Positions 27,509-36,114 of a stretch of DNA of 53,454 bases are shown here, in pieces (position 1 is the stretch's first letter; every line of letters begins with the position of its first letter). The position numbers and the translations under genes are program-made. This DNA comes from Pirellulales bacterium (GTDB taxonomy: Bacteria; Planctomycetota; Planctomycetia; Pirellulales; JACPPG01). The stretch lies in NCBI GenBank assembly GCA_035546535.1, contig DASZWQ010000088.1, positions 1 through 53,454 of the forward strand, read 5' to 3'. A model generated the notes under the pieces. That model worked only from the letters and a program-made list of their open reading frames with translations, had not been told where the DNA came from and ran no database searches.

Positions 27509-28930
27509 CTAGGACAGCCCCGGAATGGGCCGGCCCCCCTCGGTGACGATCGGGATCGGCCGTCCCTGACGATTGACCCACTGCGCGTCGAGGTCGATGT
27601 CGAGATGGCGAAACACGGTCGCCGCCAGATCGGCCGGCCGCACGGGAGCTTCGGCGATGTCGTAGCCGCGCCGATCGGTGCTGCCGATGACCTGGCCCAT
27701 CGGTAAACCGCCGCCGGCCACGATCATCGACATGCAGTTCGTCCAGTGGCCGCGTCCGGCCGTGGCGGTCATCACCGGCGTGCGGCCGAATTCTCCCATC
27801 ATCAAAACGAGGGTCGAATCCAGCAGGCCGCGCGCCTCGAGATCGTTGATCAAGGCAAACAGCGCGCGATCGACGACGGGCAGGATCGGCGTCAATCCCT
27901 TCTGAATGCCGCCCCATACGACCTCGTCGCCGTGATGGTCGAAATATCCCCACTTGCCGCTGACGAGGGTGAACGTGACGCCGGCCTCGACCAGGCGCCG
28001 CGCGAGGAGCGTCTTCTCGCCCAGGCTGCCCGGCCCGTAGGCGTCGCGCGTCTTCTGGTCTTCTTGCGATAGATCGAAGGCCCGTTGCACGCGTTCGCTG
28101 GTGACCATGTCGACGGCCATCTGCGAAAAGCGATCGGCGCTGTCCATCGCCCGTGACAAATCGAGGTCGCGGCGAAAGCGGTCGAACTCGTGACGCAGGG
28201 CGTCGCGATGCCGCACCCGATCGACCGCGATTCCCTTGGGCATGGCGAGTCGGCCCGGCAGCTCCTTGCCGTTGACCGGTTCGAAGTTGTTGCCCATGTG
28301 CCCGGCGCCCCACACGTCGGCCTTCCAGCTATCGGCCAGTCCGACGAAGGCGGGCAGATTCGGCGCGTTGGGGCCGCGCAGCCGGGCGACGATCGAGCCC
28401 ATCGACGGATAGCCTTGCCCATCGTTGCCATCGTCGCTGCGGCGCGCCAGCGCATTGCCGGCTTGCATCGTGATGGGCGTATGGTTGCTGGCCGAGCAAT
28501 CGACCGAGCGAATGATCGACAGCCGCGGCATGAGCTGCGCCGTCAGCGGCAGATGTTCGCACACCTGGATGCCTGGCACGCGCGTGTCGATGGCCTGATA
28601 GGGGCCGCGAATTTCTTGGGGAGCGTCGGGCTTGGGGTCCCACATGTCGATATGGCTGGGACCGCCCGAGAGCCAGAGAAGAATGACGGATGTTTTGTCG
28701 CTGCGACCCGCCGGCGCTGCTGCATTCGTTGCCGTGGCGGCCGCCGCGCGATGCTTGAGCAAATCGACGAGCGAGAGCCCCGCGAGGCCGGCTGTTCCCG
28801 TCTGTAAAAACCAGCGGCGCGAACCACAGCGGATTGTGTCGGCGCGCGGCGGCAGCATCGGGTTGGCCGTGTTGGCACGTTGGTGCTCGTCAGCGTGCAA
28901 ACGGCCGAAAGGCGGACGACTCTCGGGCAT
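27509..28930 (-). CDS. DUF1501 (sulfatase-like) secreted protein, copy 1
   Basis: The 473-residue protein has a Tat-like export signal (SRRWFLQTGTAGLAGLSL, 37-54) and the DUF1501 body: SVILLWLSGGPSHIDMWDPK near 85, the GPYQAIDTRVPGIQVCEHLP block, and MMGEFGRTP...GRGHWTNCMSMIVAGGG near 390. DUF1501 proteins are related to alkaline phosphatase/sulfatase folds and are very abundant in planctomycetes, usually beside DUF1549/1553 cytochromes. Here the next gene is instead a single membrane-anchored protein. ATG at 28930 has AGGAG at a 7-nt distance. The biochemical role is not established. Confidence 0.9.
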   Translation of the reverse strand: MPESRPPFGRLHADEHQRANTANPMLPPRADTIRCGSRRWFLQTGTAGLAGLSLVDLLKHRAAAATATNAAAPAGRSDKTSVILLWLSGGPSHIDMWDPKPDAPQEIRGPYQAIDTRVPGIQVCEHLPLTAQLMPRLSIIRSVDCSASNHTPITMQAGNALARRSDDGNDGQGYPSMGSIVARLRGPNAPNLPAFVGLADSWKADVWGAGHMGNNFEPVNGKELPGRLAMPKGIAVDRVRHRDALRHEFDRFRRDLDLSRAMDSADRFSQMAVDMVTSERVQRAFDLSQEDQKTRDAYGPGSLGEKTLLARRLVEAGVTFTLVSGKWGYFDHHGDEVVWGGIQKGLTPILPVVDRALFALINDLEARGLLDSTLVLMMGEFGRTPVMTATAGRGHWTNCMSMIVAGGGLPMGQVIGSTDRRGYDIAEAPVRPADLAATVFRHLDIDLDAQWVNRQGRPIPIVTEGGRPIPGLS

Positions 28931-29133
28931 GGTCGCGCTCCTGGGGCGGGAATCGGTCTGTCGCGCGGCAATCGTCGGGCAGGATCCAAGCGGCCCCCGG
29001 ATTGTACCCATAAACGGACGAGAATGCATCAGGGAGGCGCGGTCGCTGGTTGGCACAAAGACCGTGACGAGCTACAAAGCGATCTCCTGCCGAAACATCC
29101 GAATCAAGCTTCTTTCCCTCCCCGAGTTTCGTA

Positions 29134-30360
29134 ATGCCTTGTTTTGTCACACATCTGGAAAGTGCCATCGATGGCACTCAGCTTCCGGCCAACGAGCCGC
29201 AAACGTTGCACAAGGATCGCCCGCTGTGGGTTCGTTACGACCTGGACGCCGTGCGACAGGCCGTGACGCGCGAAGATCTGGCCGAGCGCCCACCCACGAT
29301 GTGGCGCTATCGCGAGCTGCTCCCCCCGGCTGATGAGAAGTGGATCGTCTCGCTCGGCGAGCAGATGACGCCGATCTTGCGCTGCCGCCGGCTGGGGCAT
29401 CGTTTCGGATTGGAAAACTTGTACATCAAGGACGAGTCGCGGCTGCCGACCGGCAGCTTCAAGAGCCGCGGCCTGGCGATGGCCATCACGATGGCCGGCC
29501 AGTTCGGCTTGCGCCGCGTGGCGATTCCCACGGCCGGCAACGCCGGCGGCGCGCTGGCCGCTTACGCAGCCCGGACAGGCATGGACGCTTTTGTCTTCAT
29601 GCCGCAAGACACGCCCGTGATTAACCAGCTCGAATGCCGGCTGGCGGGCGCCAAGACCTTTCTCGTCAACGGGCTGATCACCGATTGCGGCCGCATCGTG
29701 CGCGAAGGGAAGGAGCATCTTGGCTGGTTCGATATGTCGACGTTGAAGGAGCCGTACCGCATTGAAGGAAAAAAGACGATGGGGCTCGAACTGGCCGAGC
29801 AGTTCGGCTGGCGCCTGCCCGACGTGATTGTCTATCCCACCGGAGGCGGTACCGGCCTGATCGGCATGTGGAAGGCCTTCGAGGAGCTGGCAGCGCTGGG
29901 TTGGCTGGAAGAGACGCGCCGCCCGCGCATGGTGGCCGTGCAATCGTCGGGCTGTGCGCCGATCGTGCGGGCCTTCGAAGCGGGCGCGCGCTTCGCCGAA
30001 CCATTCCCCGATGCCAAAACCGTGGCGAGCGGCATTCGCGTGCCGGCGGCGGTCGGTGACTTCATGATCCTCGATGCCGTTCGCTCAAGCGGCGGTCTGG
30101 CCGTGGCCGTCGATGAAGCACGCTTGCGCTATTGGATGGCGCTAGGCACCTCGAGCGAAGGGATCGCGATCTGTCCCGAGACGGCGGCTTGCCTGGGCGC
30201 GGTCGAAAAGCTGGCCGCCGAGCGCTGGATCAAACGGGACGAGCGCGTGGTGGTCTTCAACACGGGCGCGGCGCAGAAATATCCTGAAGCGATGGCTGTG
30301 GAGCTGCCGCGCATCGACAAGGACGCACCGCTGGACTGGGAGCGAATCGCGCAGGGATAG
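29134..30360 (+). CDS. thrC: Threonine synthase
   Basis: This PLP enzyme should convert O-phosphohomoserine to threonine. The cofactor lysine is K110 in ESRLPTGSFKSRG, the glycine-rich phosphate site is PTGGGTGLIGMW (about 232-243), and TAGNAGGALAAYAA precedes it. At 408 residues it matches the plant-like/type II forms. The N-terminal region aligns in layout with the zinc-ribbon leader of many homologues (LHKDRPLWVRYDL) but retains only one cysteine (C3), so the ribbon is lost or degenerate. It is divergent from the DUF1501 gene, and no other threonine biosynthesis gene is nearby. A related beta-replacing enzyme such as cysteate synthase cannot be excluded. Confidence 0.88.
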   Translation: MPCFVTHLESAIDGTQLPANEPQTLHKDRPLWVRYDLDAVRQAVTREDLAERPPTMWRYRELLPPADEKWIVSLGEQMTPILRCRRLGHRFGLENLYIKDESRLPTGSFKSRGLAMAITMAGQFGLRRVAIPTAGNAGGALAAYAARTGMDAFVFMPQDTPVINQLECRLAGAKTFLVNGLITDCGRIVREGKEHLGWFDMSTLKEPYRIEGKKTMGLELAEQFGWRLPDVIVYPTGGGTGLIGMWKAFEELAALGWLEETRRPRMVAVQSSGCAPIVRAFEAGARFAEPFPDAKTVASGIRVPAAVGDFMILDAVRSSGGLAVAVDEARLRYWMALGTSSEGIAICPETAACLGAVEKLAAERWIKRDERVVVFNTGAAQKYPEAMAVELPRIDKDAPLDWERIAQG

Positions 30361-30407
30361 CCGTCTGCTATCCACGCTGATTGTGTAGCCGTGGCGAGAG
30401 CGATCGT

Positions 30408-30554
30408 TCACACGGTGCCCGATGGCGGCCCTTCGCTGTCGCGTCGTCGGCGGTCGGCGGGGCGGACCGCCACGGCGACCGACAGGGCAACCATGATGCC
30501 GACACCGAGGACGATGGCCGCGGCAATGAACGTTCCTGAGAGCGTTCCCGACAT
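30408..30554 (-). CDS. Small single-pass membrane protein
   Basis: A 48-residue frame encodes one strong transmembrane helix (about 7-30, GTFIAAAIVLGVGIMVALSVAVAV) and a charged tail (RPADRRRRDSEG). The ATG has GGGA about 6 nt upstream. No family was recognised. It sits alone in the gap between thrC and a Gfo/Idh gene, so it could also be a chance frame. Confidence 0.45.
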   Translation of the reverse strand: MSGTLSGTFIAAAIVLGVGIMVALSVAVAVRPADRRRRDSEGPPSGTV

Positions 30555-30744
30555 GATTCGTCCCTGGAAGCCGAGGCGGGCGTCGGTGCCCAATTCCTCC
30601 GGCCGCAAAAGTCTGCAAGCAAAATCAAGGTAGCTCCGCTAGCATAAGCCTATACCACCGGCGGACCGGCGGCCAGCAGCTTTGTGGATGGTTTTTGCCT
30701 CAGCCGGCGGCCCCAGATCGCTAATTGCTCGAAAGCACAGAATC

Positions 30745-31731
30745 ATGGAACCTATCAAAATCGGCCTGATCGGAACCGGACACTCGCACGCCGCCGGCAA
30801 GCTCGCGGCGTTGCGCGCAAACGCTGATTTCGAGGTCGTGGGCGTCGCCGAACCGGATCAAAAGCTCGCTGCCGCCGCGCAAGGAGCCGCCGCGTATCAA
30901 GGGCTGCCGTTTGTTGCGGAAGAGCAGTTGCTCAATACGCCCGGCCTGACGGCGGTGGCCGTCGAGACCAACGTGCCCGACTTGTTGGCGGCCGGCGAGC
31001 GCGTGATCGAGGCCGGCAAACATCTGCACTTGGAGAAGCCGGGCGGGGCATCGCTACCGCGCTTTCGCCGTCTGCTCGATATGGCCGCGCGCAAGCACCT
31101 GGTCGTGCAACTGGGCTACATGTATCGCTACAGCCCCGCGATCCTCCTCATGCGTGATTTGGTCAAGCAAGGCGCGCTGGGCGAGCCGTTCGAGATTCAC
31201 GCCGTGATGAGCAAGGTTGTGAACCCGCCGTCGCGGCGGGCGTTCGCCGAATTCGCCGGCGGCATGATGTTCGAGCAGGGTTGCCACTTGATCGACCTGG
31301 TGATCGGCCTGATGGGGCGGCCGGCGCGGGTCACGTCGTTCTTGCAGCATGTGGCGCCGATCGACGATCGCCTGGCCGATAACACGCTGGCGGTACTCGA
31401 ATATCCGCGGGCGATCGCCTCGGTGAAAAGTAGCGCGATGGAAGTCGAAGGGGGCGCGCGACGACACTTCGTCGTGTGCGGCACCGAAGGAACCTGCCAC
31501 GTCCAGCCGCTCGACGAGCCGAATGTGCAATTGGCACTATCCCGGCCGCGCGGCGATTATAAAAAGGGGTACCAGGAAATCCGCTTCGGCGAGTATCCGC
31601 GTTACGTCGGCGACATGGCCGACCTGGCGAAGCTCATCCGCGGCGAGAAAGAGCCCGACTTCTCTTACGATCACGACATCACGGTGCTGGAGACGATGCT
31701 CACGGCATCGAAGATGCCGCTCGACCGGTGA
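30745..31731 (+). CDS. Cytoplasmic Gfo/Idh/MocA family oxidoreductase
   Basis: The 328-residue protein has the N-terminal nucleotide-binding loop GLIGTGHSHAAGK (7-19), the EKP signature at 97-99 (HLEKPGG) and the C-terminal alpha/beta domain with GGMMFEQGCHLIDL near 172, where the His is typical of the catalytic region. There is no signal peptide, unlike the family member at 160-1173. Both share a Ser-His pair in the first loop (TSHV/HSHA), suggesting the same subfamily. It probably oxidises or epimerises a sugar derivative with NAD(P). A start at 30745 is used since the frame upstream is not conserved-looking. Confidence 0.85.
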   Translation: MEPIKIGLIGTGHSHAAGKLAALRANADFEVVGVAEPDQKLAAAAQGAAAYQGLPFVAEEQLLNTPGLTAVAVETNVPDLLAAGERVIEAGKHLHLEKPGGASLPRFRRLLDMAARKHLVVQLGYMYRYSPAILLMRDLVKQGALGEPFEIHAVMSKVVNPPSRRAFAEFAGGMMFEQGCHLIDLVIGLMGRPARVTSFLQHVAPIDDRLADNTLAVLEYPRAIASVKSSAMEVEGGARRHFVVCGTEGTCHVQPLDEPNVQLALSRPRGDYKKGYQEIRFGEYPRYVGDMADLAKLIRGEKEPDFSYDHDITVLETMLTASKMPLDR

Positions 31732-31755
31732 GAACACGAGGTGGCACACGGACTA

Positions 31756-32325
31756 GAAACGCTCTTGCCGCCTCGACGCTTTACCCTCCCCTGGCCCCTC
31801 CCTGAAAGGGAGGGGAATTATGCGCGGCCGGCGATGCGGTCGTAGTTCCTTTACCCCTCTCCCTCCCAGGGAGAGGGTAGGGTGAGGGTCAAGGCGTGAC
31901 GCAACGACGAGTGCATTGTGAACGACGCGCTTTGCACTGGTCTGTTGCGGAAGCGACCGGCGTGGAAACGCTCTTGCCGCCTCGACGCTTTACCCTCCCC
32001 TGGCCCCTCCCTGCAAGGGAGGGGAATTATGCGCGGCCGGCGATCTGGTCGTAGTTCCTTTACCCCTCTCCCTCCCAGGGAGAGGGTAGGGTGAGGGTCA
32101 AGGCGTGACGCAACGACGAGTGCATTGTGAACGACGCGCTTTGCACTGATCTGTTGCGGAAGCGACCGGCGTGGAAACGCTCTTGCCGCCTCAACGCTTT
32201 ACCCTCCCCTGGCCCCTCCCTGAAAGGGAGGGGTATTATGCGCGGCCGGCGATGCGGTCGGAGTTCCTTTACCCCTCTCCCTCCCAGGGAGAGGGTAGGG
32301 TGAGGGGCAAGGCGCGACGCAACCA
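31756..32325. repeat. Tandem triplication of a 209-bp palindrome-bearing unit
   Basis: Three units begin at 31756, 31965 and 32174 with a constant 209-bp period; the third stops after about 150 bp. They differ by only a few substitutions (for example GAAAGG/GCAAGG in the first hairpin). Each has a CCCTCCC-type hairpin (CCCCTCCCT-GAA-AGGGAGGGG) and a second one (CCCCTCTCCCTCCC/GGGAGAGGG) followed by TAGGGTGAGGG. The whole gap between the flanking genes (31732-32330) is filled by this array and no gene is in it. Fresh tandem duplication by unequal exchange is likely. Confidence 0.9.
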
Positions 32326-32330
32326 CTAGA

Positions 32331-33137
32331 CTAGTAATACGACAGCGTTGTCCCTTCGGAGAGCCGCGCGCAGGGTTGTGGGCCACGCTGCTCGATACCG
32401 AACAGCCAACGCTGATCGGGCGTCCGCGAGCGCAAGTATAAGAGCCGCGACACGGGCGGATTGCCGGCCGCTTGCTCGCATTCGGTTTCGTTCCAACCGG
32501 ATAGAATGCGATGCCACACCTCGGGCCAGGCGCTATAGCGGAAATGGATCGGGTCCCAGCCGTACCAGGCGGTGTTTTGCTCGATCTGCGCGATGCCGCG
32601 GCGGGCCGCCAGTTCACTCAACCGCTGGTCCAACTCATGGGCACGTGCCGCAATCGTGGCGTACGGCAACCGCCCGAGCGGAAACATCAAGCGGCGCAAG
32701 AAACGAAATTTCCATTCCGGCACCTGATCGATATTGGCCACCGGCAGCCGCGTCATGACGATTCGCGCCTCATGCCGGGCAAGCTGATCAAGGCAGGCCG
32801 TCACCCACTCGACGATTTTGTCGACCGGCGCCTCGTACATCAGGTCGTTGCCGATATCGGTCACCAGCGCCGCCGTGGGCGCGGCGGGCCGCTCGTCGAG
32901 CGCCGACCACAGCCGTGAATTTTGAATGCTCGGCAGCGTCCGCCCCAGCACGGTGCTACGCGTGCCGTACGAGCGACCGTGGCCTAGCGCCGCCAGGCAG
33001 TCGAGCGGCCGGCCCCACTGCCGGTGGCAAGCATCGACGACGGTGGCGATGCCGCGGGTGAGATTGCTCGCGCCCAGGAGAACGACACGCCGCGCCGGCA
33101 GGCCCGGAGATGCAATCGAATCGCCGTCGGCTACCAT
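32331..33137 (-). CDS. SGNH/GDSL-like hydrolase
   Basis: The 268-residue product shows SGNH blocks in order: VVLLGASNLTRG (catalytic S24, block I), GHGRSYG (block II glycine), DIGNDLMYE (block III Asn) and WDPIHF (block V Asp and His). The family includes esterases and acyl transferases. No signal peptide is present. The ATG at 33137 overlaps the stop of the upstream M50 protease gene by 7 bp, which sets the start and shows the two are cotranscribed. The frame reaches further upstream, but that part lies inside the protease gene. Confidence 0.8.
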   Translation of the reverse strand: MVADGDSIASPGLPARRVVLLGASNLTRGIATVVDACHRQWGRPLDCLAALGHGRSYGTRSTVLGRTLPSIQNSRLWSALDERPAAPTAALVTDIGNDLMYEAPVDKIVEWVTACLDQLARHEARIVMTRLPVANIDQVPEWKFRFLRRLMFPLGRLPYATIAARAHELDQRLSELAARRGIAQIEQNTAWYGWDPIHFRYSAWPEVWHRILSGWNETECEQAAGNPPVSRLLYLRSRTPDQRWLFGIEQRGPQPCARLSEGTTLSYY

Positions 33138-33901
33138 CGCCCCCCGCCAAAGCCGCCGCCCGAGATTTGCTGTAGCAGCGTGTAATTCTGATAAGCCATG
33201 TAGCCGAAGAAAATGGCGGCGAAGTTGGCGTGAAAGCGCAGCAAGCAAAGCGCCGCCATGCCGGCCGCGGTGACGATCGAGATCATTAGCGATTGCTGCA
33301 GGCCGTGATGCGGATCGAACCGCCCCAGCACGGCCCGGCACACCTGGCCGCCATCGAGCGGAAAAACGGGCAGCAGGTTGACGATGCCCCAGAAGATGTT
33401 GATGAATTGCATGTACCAGAGGAGCACGTTCACGTTCCGCGCGGGAAAGGGCTGCCAGAGCATGTAAATCAGTCGGTCGGGATCAACGGCTATCTCGGGC
33501 GAGCGGCCCCCCAGCGCGAGTCCGAGGAAGATCACGCCGGCGAAGAGAAAGCCGGCGCACGGCCCGGCCAGCGAGATCACGGTATCGGCCAACCATGTCT
33601 CGCGCGTGCGGCCCGCGCCCCCCCACCGTCCCGCGCTAGGAATGGCCAGGCCGCCAAAGCCGTGCAAGACGACATGCGCGCTCATGCCGTAATATTGGAA
33701 CGCCAGGACGTGCCCCAACTCGTGGACAAGAATGCACGCGAACACGGCCACGACCCACATCAGAACCTCGACCGGATCGCCGTCACGGCCCAGGCCCATC
33801 AGGACGGTCACCAGCCAGAACATCGGATGGACGCGCACCGGCACGCCGGCCACACGAAAGTGCAAATCGTACTGTGACGGGGGCGGTTCGACAAAAAACA
33901 C
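33131..33901 (-). CDS. Site-2 protease-like M50 membrane metalloprotease
   Basis: The 256-residue integral membrane protein carries zinc-site HELGH at 60-64 within a hydrophobic segment and the distal VFPLDGG motif near 178-184 that supplies the third ligand. About five or six transmembrane segments are visible. S2P proteins cut membrane-embedded substrates such as anti-sigma factors; here no such target is adjacent. The start is GTG at 33901 (AGG about 5 nt upstream). It overlaps the SGNH hydrolase gene, implying a two-gene operon. Confidence 0.88.
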   Translation of the reverse strand: MFFVEPPPSQYDLHFRVAGVPVRVHPMFWLVTVLMGLGRDGDPVEVLMWVVAVFACILVHELGHVLAFQYYGMSAHVVLHGFGGLAIPSAGRWGGAGRTRETWLADTVISLAGPCAGFLFAGVIFLGLALGGRSPEIAVDPDRLIYMLWQPFPARNVNVLLWYMQFINIFWGIVNLLPVFPLDGGQVCRAVLGRFDPHHGLQQSLMISIVTAAGMAALCLLRFHANFAAIFFGYMAYQNYTLLQQISGGGFGGGRW

Positions 33902-34265
33902 GTGAGCCTGTCCTGTATGTCAGAAGGTAATTCGTTGCCGGGCTTACGTCCTTGGGCGGTGTGGCGTCCTCGGCCGGTCTCGGCCGCGTTTCAGCATACT
34001 GTGGGTTGTATCGCGGCGCAAGGGCGGAATTCGTCGAGGGTTAGGCGACGTTATGGAACTATCTGGTCAGGTTTGACTAAGCCCTGGAGCGTCCTATGTT
34101 TGCTAAATTGCTCGTTGGCCTCCTGAAACGATCCATCAGGATCTCGCCTGCGGCAAACATACCGACCGTGGGCGAGATCGCGACATGGCCAATGCATTGA
34201 TTGTGGATCAGCGCGAGGACCGGCACGAGCCGGCGCCATTGGCCACCTGCCCCCGCCAGAATTGC
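33902..34265. other. Intergenic region upstream of the ABC operon
   Basis: This 364-bp gap separates the reverse-strand M50 gene from the forward ABC ATPase gene. It contains the promoter pair listed separately. A frame open from 34185 joins the ABC gene but its residues look unlike coding sequence. No RNA gene or terminator was seen. Confidence 0.45.
34073..34100 (+). promoter_or_regulatory. Candidate promoter of the ABC ATPase operon
   Basis: TTGACT (34073-34078) and TATGTT (34095-34100) are near-consensus sigma-70 hexamers with 16 bp between them. They precede the ABC start by about 165 bp, which implies a long leader. Assignment is by position. Confidence 0.4.
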
Positions 34266-34964
34266 ATGACCACGTCCGACGCCCCTCGTGACGAACTGTT
34301 GCGCTGCGACAAGGTCGCCAAGATATACCCTGACGGTCAAGTTGCGGCACTCGCAGACATCGACCTGTCGATTCACGGCGGCGAATTCGTGGCCATCATG
34401 GGCCCCAGCGGCAGCGGCAAGTCGACGCTACTGCAAATCCTCGGGCTTTTGGATACGCCGACCACCGGGGAGCTGCATTTCGAAGGCCTGCCCACCAGTC
34501 GGCTGCGCCATACCGATCGCGTGCGGGCGGCGAAGATCGGCTTCGTGTTTCAGTCGTTTCATTTGCTGCCCATGCTGACGGCGCTGGAGAACGTGCAGGT
34601 GCCGATGTTCGAGAGCGAACTGCCGGCGCAGCAGCGCGCCGCGAAAGCCGCGGAGCTGTTGGATCGGGCAGGCATCGGGCATCGCGCTCGCCATCTGCCG
34701 CAGCGCATGTCAGTCGGTGAGCGGCAGCGCGTGGCGATCGCTCGCTCGTTGGCCAACGATCCGGTGTTACTTTTGGCCGATGAGCCGACCGGAGCGCTCG
34801 ACACCAAGACGGGCGAAGACATCATGGACTTGTTCGTCGATCTGCATCGTCGCCAGCAGATGACGATCGTGGTCGTGACGCACGATTCGCGCGTGGCCGA
34901 GCGCGCCGAACGATTGATTCACATCTGCGATGGACGCATGGTCTCGGACGAGCGTCGCTCATGA
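34266..34964 (+). CDS. ABC transporter ATP-binding protein (LolD/MacB-like) without a nearby permease
   Basis: The 232-residue ATPase has Walker A GPSGSGKST at 46-54, a Q-loop FVFQSFHLL, Walker B LLLADEPTGALD (about 165-176) and H-loop VVVTHD. The overall sequence is closest to the MacB/LolD group, which drives lipoprotein release or mechanotransmission. The signature is MSVGERQ (148-154) instead of LSGGQ/LSGGERQ, with the key Ser retained and the second residue pair changed. ATG at 34266 is preferred; a longer frame starts at 34185. Its stop overlaps the next start as ATGA, so it is coupled to the following membrane protein. No FtsX-like permease is visible in the cluster. Confidence 0.88.
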   Translation: MTTSDAPRDELLRCDKVAKIYPDGQVAALADIDLSIHGGEFVAIMGPSGSGKSTLLQILGLLDTPTTGELHFEGLPTSRLRHTDRVRAAKIGFVFQSFHLLPMLTALENVQVPMFESELPAQQRAAKAAELLDRAGIGHRARHLPQRMSVGERQRVAIARSLANDPVLLLADEPTGALDTKTGEDIMDLFVDLHRRQQMTIVVVTHDSRVAERAERLIHICDGRMVSDERRS

Positions 34965-36100
34965 GCCCCCAGACACATTCGGACACGAGCCGAAAACGGA
35001 CCCCGCGGCGGGTGATCGGTATACTGGAGGCACGCGCCCGGCGCTTCCGGCGCGCGGATCGTCAGCCGGAGCTGGCCATGCCCCTCAGTCGCAAAAAATC
35101 CCTGATTCTGGCGGTGCCGGTTTTGTTGCTGCTGGCCGCGCTGGTCGGCGGATACTCGCTGTGGCTGAAGCTGGCCCGACCGACGCCGGATTCGCGTCGC
35201 GAAATGCTGACGGTATTGCCGGCCGCTGCTGAGCAAGCCCAGGCGGCCACGCCCGGATCAGTCGATCTGAACGTGCACGAAATGCCGCGGATCGAGCCGG
35301 GGACGATCATCACCAAACGTCCGGCCGGCTGGAGCAACCTGGTTTTGCACGGGGTGCCGCGGGTGGCCGAGGGAGACACGGATCGCGTCTCGGGCATGCT
35401 GTCGCGGCTGGTGTCGATGTTTCATCTGACGATTCTGGCCAACGTCGTGCAGGATCACGCGCAGCCGCCGCAGTTCCAGCTCGGCGAGGTCGCCCTGGGG
35501 CTGGCGATGGATATCAAGGGCCGCGAAGTCATCGTTTCCAGCAAGACGCAGCAAAAGCTGGGCGCCGACTTGCGACTGATGGAAGAGAACGCACTCTCGG
35601 GCAACGAGGCCTGCCTGGACCAGGCCTTACAGGTAGCACGCACGCCGACGATGATGGTCTTCGACGCGACCGCGATCATGCGCCTGGCGGGAGAGAACCG
35701 CAACGTCTTCCATCGGCATGCGCTACTCGTTTCGCCGAGCGATGGGCGGCTGACGACGTTCATCTGGGCGCTCCAGCGCGACGCCCAGGGCACTTATCAT
35801 TTGGCCGCCGACGAGATTCGAAAGCTGTCGCCGGGCGTGCAAGAGGATCGGAAGCTGTATGTCGATCGACGGCGGTTCGTTTTCGGCCTGCCGGCGCAAG
35901 AGGCATTCGCGCTGATCGATCTTCCGCCGGGGGAAACCATTGTGCCCAGCGCCGCACTTCAAGAGTCCGCCGAAAGCGCGCTTAAGACTCCGGCCGACGT
36001 TACACACCTCGAAGAATTGCTGCGCAACGCGAGTACGCGTGGATCGGACCAACCGTCGGCACAAATGCGCAATCGCCGCGCCCAAGCACGAGACCTATAG
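34961..36100 (+). CDS. Membrane-anchored protein of unknown function coupled to the ABC ATPase
   Basis: The 379-residue protein starts with a basic cytoplasmic segment of about 45 residues, then one transmembrane helix (about 48-68, SLILAVPVLLLLAALVGGY) and a soluble domain of about 310 residues. I recognise no family and see no permease fold. The ATGA overlap with the ABC gene and the 14-bp gap to the next gene place it in the middle of a three-gene operon, so it may be a periplasmic adaptor of the transporter; this is inference from position only. Confidence 0.75.
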   Translation: MSPQTHSDTSRKRTPRRVIGILEARARRFRRADRQPELAMPLSRKKSLILAVPVLLLLAALVGGYSLWLKLARPTPDSRREMLTVLPAAAEQAQAATPGSVDLNVHEMPRIEPGTIITKRPAGWSNLVLHGVPRVAEGDTDRVSGMLSRLVSMFHLTILANVVQDHAQPPQFQLGEVALGLAMDIKGREVIVSSKTQQKLGADLRLMEENALSGNEACLDQALQVARTPTMMVFDATAIMRLAGENRNVFHRHALLVSPSDGRLTTFIWALQRDAQGTYHLAADEIRKLSPGVQEDRKLYVDRRRFVFGLPAQEAFALIDLPPGETIVPSAALQESAESALKTPADVTHLEELLRNASTRGSDQPSAQMRNRRAQARDL

Positions 36101-36114
36101 GAAGCAGCCATCGC

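Noticed and set aside
31756..32325. CRISPR array
   Set aside because: The unit is 209 bp, tandem and near-identical throughout. There are no short repeats with unique spacers and no cas genes nearby.
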